NCBI RefSeq assembly: GCF_000368565.1
Contig: NZ_KB849544.1
Location: 303,908-367,907, forward strand
DNA length: 64,000 nt
Source: Acinetobacter gerneri DSM 14967 = CIP 107464 = MTCC 9824
Lineage (GTDB): Bacteria > Pseudomonadota > Gammaproteobacteria > Pseudomonadales > Moraxellaceae
Direction: 5' to 3'
Of the stretch, positions 17,312 through 27,741 are shown piece by piece. The notes below the pieces were generated by a model. The model was not told where the DNA came from. It made no database searches and saw only the letters and a list, made by a program, of their open reading frames with translations. The translations under genes and the position numbers were made by a program. The first letter of the stretch is position 1. Every line of letters begins with the position of its first letter.

Positions 17312-19171
17312 ATGGCACTCTTGCAAATTGCAGAACCTGGACAATCAAGTGCGCCACATGAACATCGCATTGCCATTGGTATAGATTTAGGTACAACCCA
17401 CTCTTTAGTCGCAACCGTACTTTCTGGGAAAGCCAAAGTATTGGGTGATGAACAAGGGCATGTATTATTACCTTCAGTTGTTCATTATTCTGAAAATTCT
17501 GCAGAATATGGTTATGATGCCAAACCATTCATAACCAAAGATCCTAAAAATACAATTGTTTCAGTTAAGCGTTTTATGGGGCGCTCTAAGGCCGATATTA
17601 AGTTTCAACATCCCTACTCTTTAATGGGTGCAGACAATGAAATGCCTGCTTTTGAAACAGCACAAGGTCGTAAAACACCTGTAGAAATCTCTGCTGAAAT
17701 CTTAAAACAACTTAAAGATCGAGCTGAAAAAAGCTTAAATAATCCTGTGAATGGTGCAGTAATTACCGTACCGGCTTATTTTGATGAGGCACAACGTCAG
17801 GCTACACGTGATGCAGCTGAATTGGCTGGTCTCAATGTTTTACGTCTACTCAATGAACCTACTGCTGCGGCAGTTGCCTATGGTTTAGATCAAGAAACTA
17901 ATCTTTCTACAGATCGCAACTACGTGATCTATGATTTGGGTGGTGGTACTTTTGACGTTTCAATTTTACGCTTTTCACAAGGCGTCTTTGAAGTCTTAGC
18001 CACTGGCGGACATACAGCCTTAGGTGGTGATGATCTTGACCGTCTGATCGTCAAATGGGCTAAAAAACAACTCAACATTGAAACATTGGACGATGCTGAA
18101 TTTGCACATTTTGTGGTATCAGCACGTAAAGCCAAAGAAGCGCTCTCTGATGCTGCTTCTGTTGAAATGAAAGTTTTAGACACTACGCTAACACTTGATC
18201 GCGCTAGCTTTGAACAAATCATTAAAGTTGCTCTGGATAAAACCATTAGCGTTTGTAAACGTGTACTTCGTGACGCAAAGCTTGAATTAGACGACATTCA
18301 AAATGTCGTGTTAGTGGGTGGTTCAACCCGCTCTTATGCTGTGCAAAAAGTCGTTCAAGAAGTCTTCAATCAAGAACCTTTATGTACCATCAACCCTGAT
18401 GAAGTGGTTGCAATTGGCGCTTCTATTACTGCTAATCAGTTAATCGGCAATAGCCAAGATGGTTCATTATTGTTAGACGTTACCCCGCTTTCACTTGGTT
18501 TAGAAACCATGGGAGGCTTAGTTGAGCGCCTGATTTCACGCAATACTGCGATTCCTGTAGCACGTCGCCAAGAATTTACCACCTATCAAGATGGTCAAAC
18601 AGCAATGTTAATCCATGTGGTGCAAGGTGAACGTGATCTTGTTGAGCATTGCCGAAGCTTAGGTCGTTTTGTCCTACGTGGCATTCCACCAATGACTGCT
18701 GGTCAAGCACGTATCGAAGTGACTTTCCAAGTCGACGCTGATGGCTTACTCACTGTATCTGCCAAAGAAACAACTTCTGGTGTAAATGCTCAGATTGATA
18801 TCAAACCTTCTTACGGCTTATCTGAATCTGACACTGAACGCCTACTATTAGATGGTTTCAAATTTGCTGAAGAAGATAAATCTTTACGTCATTTGCAAGA
18901 AACTAAAGTTGAAGCAGAACGTGAATTGGAAGCGTTAGCACAAGCAATTAAAGCAGATGCAACACTACTCGAACAAGATGAACTCGACGCATTAAATTTG
19001 GCGACCGAACAACTCAAGACCCAACTGCAAGGCACTGATCTTTCAGCAATCGAAAATGCTGTAGAACATTTGAAAAAATACAGTGATGCATTTGCAGCTA
19101 AACGTATGAATCAACATATAGATCAAGCGTTAAAAGGCACCAAACTTGATGACTGGTCAAACTCAAATTAA
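17312..19171 (+). CDS. hscA: Hsp70-class chaperone HscA
   Basis: A 619-residue specialised Hsp70 that uses ATP to release the cluster from IscU. The actin-like ATPase domain carries [27 protein letters not shown] (reads [14 protein letters not shown]) and [15 protein letters not shown]. The substrate domain follows ([14 protein letters not shown]), then a helical lid. Length and the N-terminal extension ([12 protein letters not shown]) fit HscA rather than DnaK. It is 35 bases after hscB and 16 bases before fdx. Confidence 0.95.
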   Translation: MALLQIAEPGQSSAPHEHRIAIGIDLGTTHSLVATVLSGKAKVLGDEQGHVLLPSVVHYSENSAEYGYDAKPFITKDPKNTIVSVKRFMGRSKADIKFQHPYSLMGADNEMPAFETAQGRKTPVEISAEILKQLKDRAEKSLNNPVNGAVITVPAYFDEAQRQATRDAAELAGLNVLRLLNEPTAAAVAYGLDQETNLSTDRNYVIYDLGGGTFDVSILRFSQGVFEVLATGGHTALGGDDLDRLIVKWAKKQLNIETLDDAEFAHFVVSARKAKEALSDAASVEMKVLDTTLTLDRASFEQIIKVALDKTISVCKRVLRDAKLELDDIQNVVLVGGSTRSYAVQKVVQEVFNQEPLCTINPDEVVAIGASITANQLIGNSQDGSLLLDVTPLSLGLETMGGLVERLISRNTAIPVARRQEFTTYQDGQTAMLIHVVQGERDLVEHCRSLGRFVLRGIPPMTAGQARIEVTFQVDADGLLTVSAKETTSGVNAQIDIKPSYGLSESDTERLLLDGFKFAEEDKSLRHLQETKVEAERELEALAQAIKADATLLEQDELDALNLATEQLKTQLQGTDLSAIENAVEHLKKYSDAFAAKRMNQHIDQALKGTKLDDWSNSN

Positions 19172-19187
19172 TTAATAGGTAAAGACT

Positions 19188-19526
19188 ATGCCACGTATTA
19201 AAGTTCTACCTCATGCCACAATTTGCCCAAATGGTGCTGAGTTTGAAGTTGAAGAAAATGCCAACCTTTGTCAAAGTTTATTGAACAATGGCATCAAAAT
19301 TGAACATGCATGTGATATGTCAAAAGCATGTACCACTTGTCATGTAGTAGTACGCAAAGGCTTCGATAGTCTTGGTGAAATGGATGATGTTGAAGCGGAT
19401 CTCTTAGACCGTGCATGGGGCTTAGAACCTGATTCACGCCTCTCATGCCAAGTCAAAATTGAAAATGATGACTTGGAAATTGAAATTCCCAAATACACCA
19501 TCAATCATGCTTCTGAAAATCACTGA
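19188..19526 (+). CDS. fdx: ISC-type [2Fe-2S] ferredoxin
   Basis: A 112-residue adrenodoxin-type ferredoxin. Cluster ligands follow C-x5-C-x2-C in EHACDMSKACTTCHVVVRKG, with the fourth Cys in SRLSCQVKI. It supplies electrons for cluster assembly on IscU. It is the last gene of the operon: no iscX follows, and a terminator begins 24 bases after the stop. Confidence 0.95.
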   Translation: MPRIKVLPHATICPNGAEFEVEENANLCQSLLNNGIKIEHACDMSKACTTCHVVVRKGFDSLGEMDDVEADLLDRAWGLEPDSRLSCQVKIENDDLEIEIPKYTINHASENH

Positions 19527-19550
19527 TCATCTTTCAGTAATTTTTGCAAA

Positions 19551-19576
19551 AACCTGTCAATTTCGACAGGTTTTTT
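19551..19576 (+). terminator. isc operon terminator
   Basis: AACCTGTC (19551-19558) pairs with GACAGGTT (19565-19572), a perfect 8-bp stem with a 6-base loop, followed by a T-run. Confidence 0.85.
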
Positions 19577-19665
19577 GATTATTTCATGTTTATTTTACTA
19601 TTATTACAATTATAAGTATGTGATAAAATTTACCTTCTGTTTTTCAATTATTTTTAAATTTAGTC

Positions 19666-19773
19666 ATGAATATTGTAAAATTTCTAGCCACATTTAATAA
19701 TCTCAGTACATATCTCCTTCTCGCCTTGATCACCCTAATTAGTCTTGCGGCATATTTCCACTTCAACCCTTAA
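19666..19773 (+). CDS. candidate 35-aa single-span membrane peptide
   Basis: An ATG-initiated 35-codon frame lies in the 330-bp gap after the isc terminator. It reads MNIVKFLATF, a polar NNLST, then a hydrophobic run YLLLALITLISLAAYF and a short HFNP tail. It would form one transmembrane helix. The ribosome-binding site is weak. It could be a real small membrane protein or chance; conservation would decide. Confidence 0.3.
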   Translation: MNIVKFLATFNNLSTYLLLALITLISLAAYFHFNP

Positions 19774-19856
19774 GCTATTATTTTCAAAAAGATAAAATCA
19801 TCACTGATTGTATTTTAAATAGAAGAATTTGATCATTAAATCTTAAATGCTTTCAT

Positions 19857-21323
19857 TTACTTTTTAATGATCAATTCTTCATTAGGCTCATAAATTTCAT
19901 CTTCAGCACGAAGTAGTGCAACACCTTGTGCATTAGTCAATTTTTCTTGCACTTGAATCCGTTTGATCATCTTTTCAAGCACATCAATCAATTCAGGATA
20001 TTCATAATTTTGTACTTCTTCTAAATTAAGTACCAAATTAAAACCTTTATATTCATATTCGAACCATTGCTGATTTTCGCTTTTATTATCCGAATATTTT
20101 TCCATAACTTGCCAAGTTTTGACTAAGCCTTGTATTCCTTTAAGAGAAATTGGTGCTTTTGGTGCACATAAATAATCATTTTTAACCAAGCGATAGGTTT
20201 CATCTGAAATTAAAATTTCATCAATTTCAGCCGCATATTGTAAGCGTGCTGCCAAATTCGCATCACGACCAACGATCGTATATGTCATGCGGTGGGTCGC
20301 ACCATAGTTCCCAACGTGGCAATACCCCGTACTAATTCCCATACGGATATGCAATGCTGGATAACCCATTTTCACCCAGCGGGCGCGAAGTAATTTCATT
20401 TGTTGGCGCATTGCCAAAGACATATCTAAACAATTCTTTGCATCCTGTTCCACACCTTGTGAGTCAGGATCTCCAAAGAAAATCAGAATCGCATCACCCA
20501 TAAATTTATCAATGGTCGCACCATATTGTTTTGCAATTTCAGTCATATGACTCAAATAGTCATTAAGTAAAAATGCTAAATCATCTGGGATCAATGTTTC
20601 TGACAACTCTGTAAAGCCTTGAATATCTGAAAAGAAAATTGTCATTTTCTTACGTTTATATTCAATTTTTGCTTCAGATTCACCACGCATAATCGATTGC
20701 CACAATTGAATCGGTGCATAACGACTCAACTGATTGGACAATTCCATATAACGGTTCATTTGTTTATAGTAATTTTCACGCTGTCCATATAGACGAGAAA
20801 TACGTCTATTTTGGTAATAATTTCCAATATTGACAAAGATAATTAATGCTGCAAAAGCAACTACTGTCAACTCTGGCGTACTTTGTTCAAAATATTGATC
20901 ATAACCAAAAATAAAAAAAGTATTAAAATAAAAAACTAAAATACCGACTAAAGCCGCCAAAGAGCCCATAAGAAAGGAAATTTTACTATTAACAGCTGTA
21001 TAGAAAATTGCAAAAAGCAAAACAAAGGTAATCGTTAAGCTTAAATGGGTTGCAGCAAGAACAGTACTAATCGCAACAACATCAAATAAAAAATAGATAT
21101 TTTTGCGAATTTTATTATCAAAACGATATTCTAACCAACGCGATAATCGCGGGCTGATAAAGATTAAAAATAACAAAAAAAATGGAATAAAAATTTGATA
21201 GTTCGCAATAGGCGACGTGAAATAATAGATCACCACCATCAGTGACAACATAAGATATCCCATCAAACGATAGAATATCTCAAATTGCTTTGGTTCTTTA
21301 TCTAACATGCGATCTAAAGGCAC
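19857..21323 (-). CDS. membrane-bound class III adenylate/guanylate cyclase
   Basis: A 488-residue protein. About six hydrophobic spans fill residues 20-180. A short helical linker leads to a class III cyclase domain (about 225-400): metal-binding Asp residues in TIFFSDIQGFTELSE and DKFMGDAILIFFG, then GISTGYCHVGNYG and VGRDANLAARLQ. Such enzymes make cAMP (occasionally cGMP), and the membrane part may sense a signal. It resembles the cAMP-producing cyclase described in Acinetobacter (CavA), but I cannot confirm orthology. A GTG start at 21323 with TTGGAG upstream fits; an ATG five codons later is possible. Substrate choice cannot be read with certainty. Confidence 0.78.
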   Translation of the reverse strand: MPLDRMLDKEPKQFEIFYRLMGYLMLSLMVVIYYFTSPIANYQIFIPFFLLFLIFISPRLSRWLEYRFDNKIRKNIYFLFDVVAISTVLAATHLSLTITFVLLFAIFYTAVNSKISFLMGSLAALVGILVFYFNTFFIFGYDQYFEQSTPELTVVAFAALIIFVNIGNYYQNRRISRLYGQRENYYKQMNRYMELSNQLSRYAPIQLWQSIMRGESEAKIEYKRKKMTIFFSDIQGFTELSETLIPDDLAFLLNDYLSHMTEIAKQYGATIDKFMGDAILIFFGDPDSQGVEQDAKNCLDMSLAMRQQMKLLRARWVKMGYPALHIRMGISTGYCHVGNYGATHRMTYTIVGRDANLAARLQYAAEIDEILISDETYRLVKNDYLCAPKAPISLKGIQGLVKTWQVMEKYSDNKSENQQWFEYEYKGFNLVLNLEEVQNYEYPELIDVLEKMIKRIQVQEKLTNAQGVALLRAEDEIYEPNEELIIKK

Positions 21324-21388
21324 GAAAAATCAAACTCCAAGTCTATTTAAATTATTATTTCTAAATCTTTTTATTATTTTAGCAAAAA

Positions 21389-21823
21389 TTAGTCCATACG
21401 CCAGTCAAATGGCATATCACCTTGACCACGAAGCGCTAACATCAAGGTTTGACGCATATGTGCTAAAACATCATTGCTATAAGGAACGGCAGGCGTACCC
21501 CAAACTGGTTTTGGCCAAGCCACATCATTTTGATAACGCACAACATGATGGAAATGTAATTGCGGAACCATATTGCCGAGCGCAGCAACATTCATTTTAT
21601 CAGCGCGAAAAACGCGTGAAAGTTGGCTCGATAACCAGCTAGATTCACGTAAAAATTGTTCTTGGTCAGCTTGGCTGAGTTCATAGAGTTCAGAAATGCC
21701 AGGTACACGTGGGATTAAGATTAACCACGGGAATTGCATATCATTCATTAAACGACATGTAGATAGCGGAAAATCGCCTACAAAAAAAGTATCTTGAGCA
21801 AGTTGAGGATGCAAACTAAACAT
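21389..21823 (-). CDS. HIT-family nucleotide hydrolase/transferase-like protein
   Basis: A 144-residue histidine-triad protein. The start MFSLHPQLAQDTFFVGDFPLS and the central WLILIPRVPGISE are typical of proteobacterial HIT proteins. The triad region reads LHFHHVVRY, a His-x-His-His variant of HxHxHxx. HIT enzymes cleave nucleotide phosphoramidates or dinucleoside polyphosphates. The frame extends 29 codons upstream through a hydrophobic stretch, but family alignment favours the ATG at 21823. It starts downstream of mfd, about 250 bp away. Confidence 0.72.
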   Translation of the reverse strand: MFSLHPQLAQDTFFVGDFPLSTCRLMNDMQFPWLILIPRVPGISELYELSQADQEQFLRESSWLSSQLSRVFRADKMNVAALGNMVPQLHFHHVVRYQNDVAWPKPVWGTPAVPYSNDVLAHMRQTLMLALRGQGDMPFDWRMD

Positions 21824-22070
21824 ATCTTTATAAATGAAGCAAATTAGAATGATGGTTAATACTATCACATCAATATAGGTGTGAATATTATTAATCATAG
21901 CTTTTAGCACAAATTAAACGACTTTTATTCGTCAAAAATCACAAATATAGCGCTTTAGTAAGCAAGATCAGCCGAAGTCACTTTTTAAGTCCAATAAGTT
22001 CAAGCTGAGTCAAATTGTTGATTGACTCAGCATTGAAGTTTAGTGACGATTGACTTAAATATTCTGCTTA

Positions 22071-25000
22071 TTAATTTAACTCAGTAATCAATTTAGCCAA
22101 TAGATCATTTATAAATTGAATACGTTTTTGATAATCTTCAAGCATCACCATCACTTTCAGCTTTTGCCCACCTTCCATTCGATAATAAGTAGGATTTTTT
22201 TGCATCAATTGGATAATACTCATCGCTTGAACAGGCGTATCTGGTGAAAATTCGATATAACCGCCATTGGCAGCAATATCAATTTTGGTTATACCCAATT
22301 GCTCTGCTTTTAAGCGCAGCTGATGCACACTAAATAATTGTTTGACGGATTGAGGTGGAACCCCAAAACGATCAATCAATTCCATGCGTATATTGTCCAA
22401 TTTCTCTTGACTATCAGTATTACTGATTCGTTTATAAAATAATAAACGTTGATGCACATCACCCAAATAATCATCTGGGATCAATGCAGGCATATGTAAA
22501 TTGATTTCGGCAGTCAAAGACAGCGGCGCATCGAAATTTGGTGTTTTACCCTGTTGAATCGCTTTGGTGGCTTTTTCCAGCATTTCCATATACAAACTAT
22601 ATCCGATTGCTTGCATAGAACCACTTTGTTGCTCACCCAACAATTCACCCGCCCCACGGATTTCCAAATCCTCAGTCGCCAGCATAAATCCAGCACCAAG
22701 ATTTGAAGCGCGCGTAATAGCATCCAAACGTTTTTCGGCATCGCCTTTTAAGCCCTTAATCGAAGGAACCATAAGATAAGCATAAGCCTGATGATGCGAA
22801 CGCCCGACACGTCCACGTAACTGGTGTAACTGCGCCAAGCCCAATTTATCAGCTCGTTCTATGATAATCGTATTGGCATTTGGAACATCAATCCCTGTTT
22901 CAATAATTGTTGAACAGACCAGAACATTATATTCTTTATGATAGAACTGCTGCATCACTTGCTCTAGCTCGCGTTCGCGCATTTGACCATGGGCAACGGC
23001 AACGCGGGCTTCGGGAACCAAATTACGAATATTTTCTGCAGCTCTTTCAATCGTATCGACTTCGTTGTGCAAAACATAAACCTGACCACCACGTAACAAT
23101 TCACGTAAAATCGCTTCTTTCATGGTTTCGTTGGTTTGTTCATGTACAAAAGTTTTGACGGCTAAACGTCGAGCAGGAGGCGTGGCAATAATAGATAAAT
23201 CACGCATTCCAGAAAATGCCATATTTAATGTTCGTGGAATCGGCGTTGCTGTTAATGTCAACATATCAACATCTGCGCGCATCGCTTTAATTCGCTCTTT
23301 ATCACGAACACCAAAACGATGTTCTTCATCGACGATCATCAAACCAAGGTTTTTAAATTGCACATTTTCCTGCAATATTTTGTGTGTTCCAATCACGATA
23401 TCAACTTTGCCTTCGGCTAAATCTTCTATCGTTTTCACGTGAGCTTTATTTGTTCCAAAACGTGATAAAACCTCTATACGTATCGGCCAATCTGCAAAAC
23501 GATCTCTAAAGGATTCAAAATGTTGTTGTGCAAGCAAAGTCGTTGGTACTAAAACTGCGACTTGTTTGTTGTTTTGTACCGCAGTAAATGCAGCTCGCAT
23601 GGCAACTTCTGTTTTTCCAAAACCCACATCACCACAGACCAAACGATCCATTGGTTTGGCTTGTTGCATATCGTAGAGTACAGCTTCGATTGCATTGGCT
23701 TGATCCAGTGTTTCCTCATAAGCAAAACCACTGGCAAACTGCATATAAGAGCCTTGTTCTAACTCAAAAGCATAACCGGGCTTGGACTGACGACGTGCTT
23801 GGATGTGTAAAAGCTCAGCAGCAACATCATGAATTTGTTCCAATGCTTTGCGCTTGGCTTTGTTCCATGCATCCGATCCAATTTTATGTAATGGTGCAAG
23901 ATCTGGATCACCACCACTATAGCGACTAATCAAATGCAGATTGGTCACGGGTACGTAAACTTTGGCCTCATCAGCATAATCAAGTTGTAAAAACTCATGA
24001 TCTTGATCATCAATGCTCAGCGTGACCAAGCCAGCATAGCGCCCAACCCCATGATCAATATGCACTACTGGCGCACCAATATTTAGCTCAGTTAAACTTC
24101 TGACCAAAAATTCTTCAGAAACTTCTTGTTGACGCTTTCTGCGACGCTGCACAACACGATGTTCATAAAGCTGATTTTCAGAAATGACGGTCAAGTGATC
24201 CGTAATCACCAAACCACGATCAAGCGGCGCACTGGTAATCGCAATCGAAAATTGCTTATCTTGAAATTGAGCAAAATTTTCAACCACAGGAATTTCACCC
24301 AAACTTGAACGTAATGCGTCTTTCAAAGTTTCACGGCGACCTGCACTTTCAGCCACCAATAACACTGGATGATTGGCATGATCGATATATTTTTTTACAA
24401 CATGAAAAGGTTGTTCTGATTTTGGATCAACAGCCAATTTTGCAGGTTGTTCAGTCGGTAAATTGATTGCCCCTGATTTTTCTTCAATAACTTCATGTCC
24501 CACGATGATTCGTGGAAATCCATTGATATTTTCAAAAATTTGATTTGGCTGAATGAAAATTTCATCAGGTGGTAAAATAGGTTGATCTACATTATGTCTG
24601 CGATCTTCATAACGGCGATGTATTTCTTTCCAAAAATTGATTAACTCATCATCCACATGTTTATCTGTAATGACAATAGAATGACTTGGCAAGTACGAAG
24701 TAATGCAACTTTGTGTTTGCATAGCTTCTTTGCTAAAAAATAGTGGAAAATAAAAATCGAGTCCCGAGGATGCGATTCCTTCTAAAGCATCCAAATAAAT
24801 TGGATTTTTCTTAGGATTTGCCGTTGGGAAACTCATCGCATAACGATCACGAAAAACTGAACGCCCTTCTTTTAAAGGAAATTCTCTCGCAGGCAATACC
24901 GTAAAATGATCCAGTGTTGTGGTCGTTCTTTGTGTTTCTGGATCGAAAAATTTTAAGCTATCAATTTCATCATCAAATAGGTCTATACGAATAGGCGCAC

Positions 25001-25529
25001 TTTGCCCCGATGCATAAATGTCCATAATGCTACCGCGGACAGCAAATTCTCCATGATCGTATACGGTATCAACCAAATGATAACCCGCCTGAATCAGGCG
25101 CATTTTTTGTTGTTCTAAGTCAAACTTTTGACCCACTTTAATATCAAAATGCTCACCCAAAACCCATGAAGTCGGTGCTACACGTTGAGCCAGTGTTGTT
25201 GCAGAAATCAGTAACACACCTTTTTGTGGAATATTGGCTAAAATAGCTAATCGTTCAGAAACGATATCTTGATGTGGAGATAAGCGATCATAAGGTAAAA
25301 CCTCCCAATCTGGGAAAATCGTCGGTTTTATACCATAAAATTCGAGCTCACTTTCTAGTTGCCCTAAATGCTGATTGTTACGAGCAACCAGTACAAAAAG
25401 TTTTTCGGACTTTTGCGCTATTTCTTTAAACAATAAGGATGCAGATGAACCGAACATTGTGCCGATCCATCTTTTTTCGCCTGCTTTGAGTTGTTGTAAA
25501 TTAAGCTCTGAAATTTCTTTTTGGAACAT
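22071..25529 (-). CDS. mfd: transcription-repair coupling factor
   Basis: A 1152-residue DNA translocase that removes RNA polymerase stalled at lesions and recruits UvrA. Domain order is standard. The N-terminal UvrB-like module comes first, then the CarD-like RNA-polymerase-interaction domain (PVVHIDHGVGRYAGLV). The RecG-like translocase follows, with Walker A CGDVGFGKTEVAMRAAF, DEEH box IVDEEHRFGV, TATPIPRTL and QLRGRVGRS. The TRCF C-terminal domain ends the protein. Length equals the family norm. The start ATG at 25529 is the only sensible one. It is monocistronic or leads toward the HIT gene. Confidence 0.96.
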   Translation of the reverse strand: MFQKEISELNLQQLKAGEKRWIGTMFGSSASLLFKEIAQKSEKLFVLVARNNQHLGQLESELEFYGIKPTIFPDWEVLPYDRLSPHQDIVSERLAILANIPQKGVLLISATTLAQRVAPTSWVLGEHFDIKVGQKFDLEQQKMRLIQAGYHLVDTVYDHGEFAVRGSIMDIYASGQSAPIRIDLFDDEIDSLKFFDPETQRTTTTLDHFTVLPAREFPLKEGRSVFRDRYAMSFPTANPKKNPIYLDALEGIASSGLDFYFPLFFSKEAMQTQSCITSYLPSHSIVITDKHVDDELINFWKEIHRRYEDRRHNVDQPILPPDEIFIQPNQIFENINGFPRIIVGHEVIEEKSGAINLPTEQPAKLAVDPKSEQPFHVVKKYIDHANHPVLLVAESAGRRETLKDALRSSLGEIPVVENFAQFQDKQFSIAITSAPLDRGLVITDHLTVISENQLYEHRVVQRRRKRQQEVSEEFLVRSLTELNIGAPVVHIDHGVGRYAGLVTLSIDDQDHEFLQLDYADEAKVYVPVTNLHLISRYSGGDPDLAPLHKIGSDAWNKAKRKALEQIHDVAAELLHIQARRQSKPGYAFELEQGSYMQFASGFAYEETLDQANAIEAVLYDMQQAKPMDRLVCGDVGFGKTEVAMRAAFTAVQNNKQVAVLVPTTLLAQQHFESFRDRFADWPIRIEVLSRFGTNKAHVKTIEDLAEGKVDIVIGTHKILQENVQFKNLGLMIVDEEHRFGVRDKERIKAMRADVDMLTLTATPIPRTLNMAFSGMRDLSIIATPPARRLAVKTFVHEQTNETMKEAILRELLRGGQVYVLHNEVDTIERAAENIRNLVPEARVAVAHGQMRERELEQVMQQFYHKEYNVLVCSTIIETGIDVPNANTIIIERADKLGLAQLHQLRGRVGRSHHQAYAYLMVPSIKGLKGDAEKRLDAITRASNLGAGFMLATEDLEIRGAGELLGEQQSGSMQAIGYSLYMEMLEKATKAIQQGKTPNFDAPLSLTAEINLHMPALIPDDYLGDVHQRLLFYKRISNTDSQEKLDNIRMELIDRFGVPPQSVKQLFSVHQLRLKAEQLGITKIDIAANGGYIEFSPDTPVQAMSIIQLMQKNPTYYRMEGGQKLKVMVMLEDYQKRIQFINDLLAKLITELN

Positions 25530-25713
25530 AGAATCGCATAGGGTCTAAAAGACATGAGCGATAGTTTAACATGATGACTCTACAGATTTGGATAATTAGT
25601 CTCGATAAAAATCCTTTATCTACGTTTTTATAATAAAAGCATGAACCGCCTTTACAAGCTAAGTGTCTTCATCTGTATGGCTTGATCAGACGCTGTATAA
25701 AAACGATATATTA

Positions 25714-26070
25714 TTATGATTTATCACGTTTAAATTCACGATAATAATCATTTAACTTTCGAATAATTTCTTTAAACTCAAGTAAATTTTCTTGAGTATT
25801 TCCCAAACGCGCGACATAGCGCCCTGAAGCTATTTCCAAATCGATTTTTTCATTCATTAAAATAGAAGTATAAAAAAGTGCTTTAAGATCATCAAAATTT
25901 GATAATTTACGATTTGAAAAATAGATTAAACGTTCTGAAAGTTCGTTTACCGCACAACCATTGATGATATAACCCTGTTCTTCATCAAATTTCATATCAT
26001 TTTCACGTAAAAATACTTGTTCAGCACTTTCTTTGTTACTTTTAAACAATTCACTCAATTTATTGAACAT
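25714..26070 (-). CDS. hypothetical protein, 118 aa
   Basis: I do not recognise it. It is a soluble, charged, mostly helical protein with a central GRYVARLGNTQENLLEF element and a Lys/Arg-rich C-terminus (RKLNDYYREFKRDKS). It has no signal peptide or membrane span. It stands alone between mfd and the Dyp peroxidase gene. Composition matches the core genome. No function is proposed. Confidence 0.5.
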   Translation of the reverse strand: MFNKLSELFKSNKESAEQVFLRENDMKFDEEQGYIINGCAVNELSERLIYFSNRKLSNFDDLKALFYTSILMNEKIDLEIASGRYVARLGNTQENLLEFKEIIRKLNDYYREFKRDKS

Positions 26071-26197
26071 AGGAATGACACTTTCAATCTAAAACAACTC
26101 ATCATAACGCCATTTCTACAAAAAATTAAGCTTAAATAATGCCAAAGCACAAGGCATGTATAGATTGATTATGCCTTGTGCTTAAACATAAATGACT

Positions 26198-27139
26198 TTA
26201 TTCGTCGCCTAAATCATCAAGAAAATCAACAGTAGGCACAAAAAACAATGTTCCAGTTACTGCCGTACTAAAGTCAAGTAATTGATCCAGATGCCCTTCC
26301 GCACTACCTTGAAACATATGTTCTAGCATTTGGCGTGTGGTACTGAACTTACCCGCATAACCTATAAAATAAGTACCATATTCATTTTTTGACGGGTTTG
26401 AAAATGGCATATTGGCACGGACTATTTTCAGCTCATTTCCATCTTCGTCAAAAGCTTTACTCACTACATTATGTGCAGTTTGGGGTTTAACATCATCACC
26501 CAGTTCTACATCATTAAATTTTCGACGACCGATGACTTTTTCTTGCTCTTCAGTGCTTAAAGCACGCCATTTATTCATATCATGCAAATATTTTTGTACA
26601 AATGCATAACTACCACCCGTGTGTTCAGGATCTTCTTTCCCCACCAATGCGTACGCAGAGGCGATTTCAGCTTCAGGATTTTCTGTTCCATCTACAAAAC
26701 CAATGATTGCTCGACCATCAAAATATCTAAAACCATGAACTTCATCAATCGGATAGGTCACATCTTGCAACTGTTCTTGGATAATACTTGCCAACTCAAA
26801 ACATAAAGCTTGGCGATCAGCACGAATATGGAAAAATAGATCACCTTCGGTCGATACGGCAGTATATTTAGGTCCTTTGATTTCTTTAAAAATCTCTAAC
26901 TCTTTTGGTTTACTTAGATGATCAAAAAGTAAACCCCATGCTTGAGCACCAAAACCTAAAGTCGCACTAAACTGCGCATCTGGATAACGATTGTTTAAAC
27001 TACGGGTTAAAGCTGAAAAATTTGCTGCAAAATCAATTATCTTATCTTTTACATCTTGTGTTTTATTTAAGCCTAAAACAATAAATAGTGCATTTTCCCC
27101 AGGACGATTCATGACGGGTTGAATTCGAGTATGAGTCAT
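26198..27139 (-). CDS. Dyp-type haem peroxidase
   Basis: A 313-residue dye-decolourising peroxidase. The diagnostic GxxDG motif reads GFVDGTENP near residue 148, supplying the distal Asp. A proximal His candidate lies in the conserved TAHNVVSKAF segment. FIGYAGKF and MLEHMF are also family features. The lack of a Tat signal and the length match cytosolic YfeX-like enzymes rather than exported EfeB. It would use H2O2 to oxidise small substrates; the natural substrate is unknown. AGGTAAAACA precedes the ATG. Transcribed alone. Confidence 0.85.
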   Translation of the reverse strand: MTHTRIQPVMNRPGENALFIVLGLNKTQDVKDKIIDFAANFSALTRSLNNRYPDAQFSATLGFGAQAWGLLFDHLSKPKELEIFKEIKGPKYTAVSTEGDLFFHIRADRQALCFELASIIQEQLQDVTYPIDEVHGFRYFDGRAIIGFVDGTENPEAEIASAYALVGKEDPEHTGGSYAFVQKYLHDMNKWRALSTEEQEKVIGRRKFNDVELGDDVKPQTAHNVVSKAFDEDGNELKIVRANMPFSNPSKNEYGTYFIGYAGKFSTTRQMLEHMFQGSAEGHLDQLLDFSTAVTGTLFFVPTVDFLDDLGDE

Positions 27140-27208
27140 TGTTTTACCTTATATTCAAAGCTTATAGATTATTTTACAATGTAGCATGATATGTGCTTTT
27201 TACAGTTA

Positions 27209-27688
27209 TTATTTAGCAACAATTGTCCCTGCTCGCTTATAACCATAAATAGTAAAAACGTTATTGTTCAATTGAAATGGAATATGTTCACGGATCAATA
27301 TTTTTTCCAATGCTTCTGTCTCATCTTGAATCTCATTTTCAATCAATTTTCCACGGAACGTAGATAACATTGCTTTCACTTCGATATATTCAATACAGAA
27401 AAATATAGGCATTCCTTCATCAAAGAAACAACTCCAATCTCCGATATAGTTTGGAATCCCGATAAGTACTGATTCTTGCTCAGCATTATTAAGTAGTTTT
27501 ACGGTATAAGCTGGAGGAAAAGCCAATTCATGTATACAGTGGATCAGCTTTAACCATTTTGTATCGTTCATCAGGGAATAAAACTGCTGTGTTTGAAGTA
27601 TTTTATTTATTTTCTGTTTAAATAACGGTATATCAGGATGTCCCACTGCCTGCTTATATCGCCGATAATTTTCTTGTAAGTTGTACAT
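27209..27688 (-). CDS. hypothetical protein, 159 aa
   Basis: A cytoplasmic protein with a conserved-looking architecture: NDTKWLKLIHCIHEL, PPAYTVKLL, a GDWSCFFDEG turn, an IEYIEVKAM strand, and an ending VFTIYGYKRAG. The pattern recalls DUF6678-like proteins, but I could not check this. Function unknown. It is 53 bp downstream of the tandem GST_N gene and may be cotranscribed with it. Confidence 0.5.
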   Translation of the reverse strand: MYNLQENYRRYKQAVGHPDIPLFKQKINKILQTQQFYSLMNDTKWLKLIHCIHELAFPPAYTVKLLNNAEQESVLIGIPNYIGDWSCFFDEGMPIFFCIEYIEVKAMLSTFRGKLIENEIQDETEALEKILIREHIPFQLNNNVFTIYGYKRAGTIVAK

Positions 27689-27741
27689 TTAAAGATCCAA
27701 AAGCATTTGAATATTCAAATGCTTTTTACTGTACGAATGAG

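Noticed and set aside
17929..18297. Antisense 122-aa frame inside hscA and similar long shadow frames in mfd, acyl-CoA dehydrogenase, dxr and glnG
   Set aside because: They lie wholly inside well-recognised genes, have no ribosome-binding sites and show biased composition expected of reverse frames.
21824..21910. Hydrophobic N-terminal extension of the HIT protein as a membrane anchor
   Set aside because: HIT-family proteins of this type begin FxLHPQL; the extension has no good ribosome-binding site.
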